Positions 43,218-45,924 of a DNA stretch of 45,924 nt are shown piece by piece; positions within the stretch are counted from its first letter, which is position 1, and each line of letters begins with the position of its first letter. A model generated the notes under the pieces. It was not told where the DNA came from and made no database searches. It saw only the letters and a program-made list of their open reading frames with translations. This DNA is from Spirochaetae bacterium HGW-Spirochaetae-2 (GTDB lineage: Bacteria > Spirochaetota > Spirochaetia > Sphaerochaetales > Sphaerochaetaceae), in assembly GCA_002839355.1 (NCBI GenBank), contig PGXW01000030.1:1-45924 (forward strand), read 5' to 3'. A program made the translations under genes and the position numbers.

Positions 43218-43967
43218 ATGGAACTGAATACCAAGATTTTTTCGGTCTTTGCCGAGGAGGCGGAACGATCGGTAATCAATGAGATCCATATCGGACTGGG
43301 CTATACGGCTGTCACATTGCAGGACGGCAGGTGTGGACTCTGTGCCACTCTCTGCGATCCTGAACATTCGTTCTCCGTCAACACCGACACAAACGACTAT
43401 GAAGGCCGTAGCGCCTTCCAATTGTTGCGCCATGTCAAGGACGAGGACAACCACCTCTCGCGAGTCATGGCTGTCGCACTGGTAAACGCACTCAACCAGA
43501 CCTTCGCGAAATCGCTGCCGGAGGGACCGAAGGATCTCCACAAGGAACTGGATCTTCCCGTGGGGGCAAAAGTCGCGATGATCGGGCATTTCACTCCAAT
43601 CTTTGAAAAATTCGAGGAAACCGGATTTGAGGTACGCTCATTGGATTTGGGTCGAAAGATCGGCAAACCGGAAAAATTCTACCCGTGGGCGACAGAGGAA
43701 GCCGACGTTTTGATCCTTACCGCGACAAGCATCGTCAACAATTCCATGGAAGAGGTCCTGGATAGGTTCGCTTTTAGAACCTTACCGATTGTCGTCATGG
43801 GGCCGTCGACCATCATGCGTAGTGAAGTGTACGAAGACCTTCCGATACAATTTCTGGCAGGCTCCGTCGCCATTGTGACAAGGGACCTGTTGAAAGCGGT
43901 TCGCAATGGTAGGGGAACGTTGGATATCCACCATCAGGCGAAGAAAGTATTCATGCAGATACGGTGA
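43218..43967 (+). CDS. DUF364 family protein (putative heavy-metal chelation type)
   Basis: A 249-residue cytoplasmic protein. The N-terminal half (SVINEIHIGLGYTAVTLQDGRCGLCATLC) matches the associated N-terminal domain, and the C-terminal half (KVAMIGHFTPIFEKF, ADVLILTATSIVNNSMEEVL, VVMGPSTIMRSEVY) the DUF364 core. Relatives are annotated as putative heavy-metal chelation proteins and often sit by metal or cofactor genes; function is not proven. The chosen ATG has AGGAGG (43206-43211) six bases upstream; an open frame from 43176 has no ribosome site. Here it sits between beta-mannosidase and sugar-transport genes with no metal-transport gene in view. Confidence 0.82.
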   Translation: MELNTKIFSVFAEEAERSVINEIHIGLGYTAVTLQDGRCGLCATLCDPEHSFSVNTDTNDYEGRSAFQLLRHVKDEDNHLSRVMAVALVNALNQTFAKSLPEGPKDLHKELDLPVGAKVAMIGHFTPIFEKFEETGFEVRSLDLGRKIGKPEKFYPWATEEADVLILTATSIVNNSMEEVLDRFAFRTLPIVVMGPSTIMRSEVYEDLPIQFLAGSVAIVTRDLLKAVRNGRGTLDIHHQAKKVFMQIR

Positions 43968-43981
43968 GCCTTCCAAACGGC

Positions 43982-45079
43982 CTACCCCTTTATAGCTCCG
44001 CCGACAACGCCCTCCGCAAGACGCTTCTGGAATAGGAAATAAACTACCATAACCGGAAGCGTCGCCACCACAAGGGCCGCAAGTTGCCATCCCAGCTGGG
44101 TGCTGGTGAGGCTGGAGAACGAGAACACCCCCACGGGCAGGGATTTCGTCGCTTCGGAACTCGCCAGTACCAAGACCAACAGGAACTCGTTCCAGATACC
44201 CAAGGCGGTGATGATACTCACTGTTACGATCACGGGAGTCGCCATAGGCACGATAATGGAGGTCAACACCCTGAAGGTCCCCGCGCCGTCCATGCGGGCC
44301 GATTCGATAAGGGAACCGGGAATCCCACTGACAAACTGGGTGTCCAACATGACCGCCAACGGAAGCCCGAAGGCGGTATATACTAAGATGATGCCCACAT
44401 GCGTATCGGTCAGGCCAAGTTTCGTCAACATGAGGAACAGCGGGATGATCAACGAGTTGATGCTGATCAGATACCCCAACCCGATCAGGCCACCCACGAC
44501 CAAGGACAATTTCCTGAACTGCATCTTGCTCATGGCAAATGCGGCCATAAGGGCGAACAGATTGACCAGGAACGTGGATGTGATGGAGTAGATGAGGCTG
44601 TTGATGAATTTCTGTCCCAGATTCCCGCGCGTTATCGCCGAACGGTAATTGAAGAAGACAGTCTTCCAATGTATCTCCCGCTGCATGGCGGACGGTAGTT
44701 GGGAAACAGAGATGATATCCCCAGGTTGCACCAGCTGAAGAGACTCCGGCAGATCTTCCTTCACCAGGAAATGCACCATCAACCGCCGTTCGGGCGATAT
44801 GGTTGTCGATTCTATGATCACTCGCTCACGTGGGTCTTGGGCCACATCGTAGTCCGGTATCACATTCAACTGGGGACGGATGACCACATATTCGTCCTGC
44901 TTGTTGTCGAACAGGGCCTTGGGAAAGGCATAGATGTCCCTGACCAACTCCTCATTCGATTTGAAGGACGAATACCCCATCCAAATAAGCGGAAGTATGG
45001 TGATAAGCGTCCATGAAACGAGCACGATATAGGCGATGGTCTTTCCGGTTACCCTTTTTGCAGTATCGAGGTTCATCAT
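43982..45079 (-). CDS. Sugar ABC transporter permease (MalG/UgpE type) with enlarged first loop
   Basis: Inner-membrane permease of a carbohydrate uptake transporter (CUT1). The first helix is IAYIVLVSWTLITILPLIWM, followed by the typical SSFKSNEELV; the EAA loop, which contacts the ATPase, is ESARMDGAGTFRVLTSIIVP. Five more helices follow, and the C-terminus reads FLFQKRLAEGVVGGAIKG as usual for this subgroup. At 365 residues it is some 85 longer than normal. The extra residues lie in the outer loop between helices 1 and 2 (from AFPKALFDNKQDEYVV to QREIHWKTVFFNYRSAI), a mostly beta-type region. Start at the first of two ATGs, after AGGAG; eight bases separate it from the partner permease. 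Confidence 0.9.
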   Translation of the reverse strand: MMNLDTAKRVTGKTIAYIVLVSWTLITILPLIWMGYSSFKSNEELVRDIYAFPKALFDNKQDEYVVIRPQLNVIPDYDVAQDPRERVIIESTTISPERRLMVHFLVKEDLPESLQLVQPGDIISVSQLPSAMQREIHWKTVFFNYRSAITRGNLGQKFINSLIYSITSTFLVNLFALMAAFAMSKMQFRKLSLVVGGLIGLGYLISINSLIIPLFLMLTKLGLTDTHVGIILVYTAFGLPLAVMLDTQFVSGIPGSLIESARMDGAGTFRVLTSIIVPMATPVIVTVSIITALGIWNEFLLVLVLASSEATKSLPVGVFSFSSLTSTQLGWQLAALVVATLPVMVVYFLFQKRLAEGVVGGAIKG

Positions 45080-45087
45080 CCGTACTC

Positions 45088-45924
45088 CTAGTAATCGGTC
45101 TTGCGACTCATCATCCGGCTGATTGCTATCAGGATGAGACTTATCAGGACAATCGTATTGGAAATCGCCGCTCCGTAGGCGAACCTCATGCTGTTGGTAT
45201 AGTTTTGGAATGCCGTCTGGTACATGAATATCGGCAATACCATGGCATTGTTCCGTTGCAATCCCTGGGTGGTGATGGAAAAGATCAGGTCGAATCCCCG
45301 CAAGGACCCGGCTATGGCCAGGATCACCGAAACCAGGATCGTTCCGGACAACAGGGGAACGATAACCTTGAAGAATATCTGGGGTTCCGTCGCGCCGTCG
45401 ATTTTCGCCACCTCGATCAGATTCTCGTTGATCTTCTGCAGGTTTGCCAGAAATATGATCATATACAATCCAGTATAGATCCAGACCAGTGCGAATCCGA
45501 TGGGAATCATGACGGTGTCGCTGTACAGCATGAGATCGAATTGGGCCGAGGGGTCTCCCGAGAGCACTTGTATGAGGCGGGATATGGGCCCATCCGCCTC
45601 GAACATGCGCCTCCATAGTATTCCTATGACAATGGTGGAGAGAAAATGGGGAAGGAATACCGCGGTCTGGAAGAAATTCGAGGCTTTCACCATCTTGCGG
45701 TAGAGGATATAGGCCAAGATGAATCCTATCGGAATTTGGCCGAATACGGAAATACCGACGACAATGAGATTGTTCTTCAATGCATGCCAGAAATTCGGAT
45801 CGGAGACCATGGTCTTGTATTGCAGCAATCCGACAAAATTCCACTGTCCGCCCCTATTCGGATTGAAATCCGAGAAACTGAGCATGACCGAATAGACGAT
45901 CGGATAGGCAATGATGAACAGATA
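45088..45924 (-). CDS. Sugar ABC transporter permease (MalF/UgpA type), 5' end outside the window
   Basis: Partner permease of the CUT1 transporter. The visible 278 residues run in frame to the window edge, so the start lies outside. Seen are the end of helix 1 (YLFIIAYPIVYSVMLSFSDF), NFVGLLQYKTMVSDPNFWHALKNN, four or five more helices and the EAA loop EVAKIDGATEPQIFFKVIVPLL. The gene precedes the MalG-type permease by eight bases; the binding protein is expected upstream, beyond the edge. Nearby beta-mannosidase suggests mannoside uptake, but this is context only. Confidence 0.92.
   Translation of the reverse strand, partial: YLFIIAYPIVYSVMLSFSDFNPNRGGQWNFVGLLQYKTMVSDPNFWHALKNNLIVVGISVFGQIPIGFILAYILYRKMVKASNFFQTAVFLPHFLSTIVIGILWRRMFEADGPISRLIQVLSGDPSAQFDLMLYSDTVMIPIGFALVWIYTGLYMIIFLANLQKINENLIEVAKIDGATEPQIFFKVIVPLLSGTILVSVILAIAGSLRGFDLIFSITTQGLQRNNAMVLPIFMYQTAFQNYTNSMRFAYGAAISNTIVLISLILIAISRMMSRKTDY

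Noticed and set aside
1-45924. CRISPR arrays, tRNA/rRNA genes, insertion sequences or prophage
   Set aside because: No regularly spaced repeats, no cloverleaf or rRNA-like stretches, no transposase, integrase or phage structural genes were seen.

Overview
The window looks like chromosomal DNA of a free-living, fermentative spirochaete of the Sphaerochaeta type. This is inferred from gene content: a long-form pyrophosphate-dependent phosphofructokinase, acetate kinase, GH2 and GH3 sugar hydrolases with a sugar ABC transporter, a histone H1-like (Hc1-type) small protein, even base composition near 50% G+C, and no flagellar or chemotaxis genes. No database was consulted. There is no rRNA, tRNA, CRISPR array, phage or insertion sequence. 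Coding density is high and no gap exceeds about 230 bases.

Layout. 1-5928 (minus): recO-recJ, then rpsU, then a 37-codon ORF not explained by any family I know, then metY-metA. MetA carries Glu at position 111, so the pair should make homocysteine by the acetyl route. 6063-7451 (plus): a membrane-anchored DUF4105 protein, convergent with carbamate kinase (arcC, minus). 8669-15826 (plus): a GH3 N-acetylhexosaminidase, a GNAT acetyltransferase, a 5'-damaged queuosine-precursor transporter gene, an SGNH hydrolase, lon and a U32 peptidase-like gene. 15938-16114: the Hc1-like protein, with its own promoter and terminator. 16191-21559 (minus): cysS, an ECF sigma factor overlapping its zinc-type anti-sigma factor, and valS behind its own promoter. 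21610-25332: murB (plus), a convergent secreted protein of unknown function (minus), and ackA (plus).

25393-33406 is a minus-strand run of eight genes, the first four joined by overlaps or short gaps: ArsC/Spx-like protein, metallo-beta-lactamase protein, long-chain acyl-CoA synthetase, DAHP synthase, DJ-1/PfpI protein, DUF1846 protein, cytidylate kinase-like protein, alpha/beta hydrolase. 33631-35019 (plus) is asnS. 35034-38695 (minus) is a GH2 beta-galactosidase-like gene, a DUF188 protein and a LuxR-type regulator. 38843-43967 (plus) is the PPi-dependent phosphofructokinase, a GH2 beta-mannosidase and a DUF364 protein. 43982-45924 (minus) holds two sugar ABC permeases, the first cut by the window edge. 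The right-hand 10 kb therefore combines oligosaccharide import, hydrolysis and entry into glycolysis.

The observations I rate highest are the 37-codon ORF between the rpsU terminator and metY, the deletion/frameshift at the start of the queuosine transporter gene, probable leaderless starts for murB and the DUF4105 gene, a 7+7 inverted repeat in the lon promoter region, and the Hc1-like nucleoid protein.
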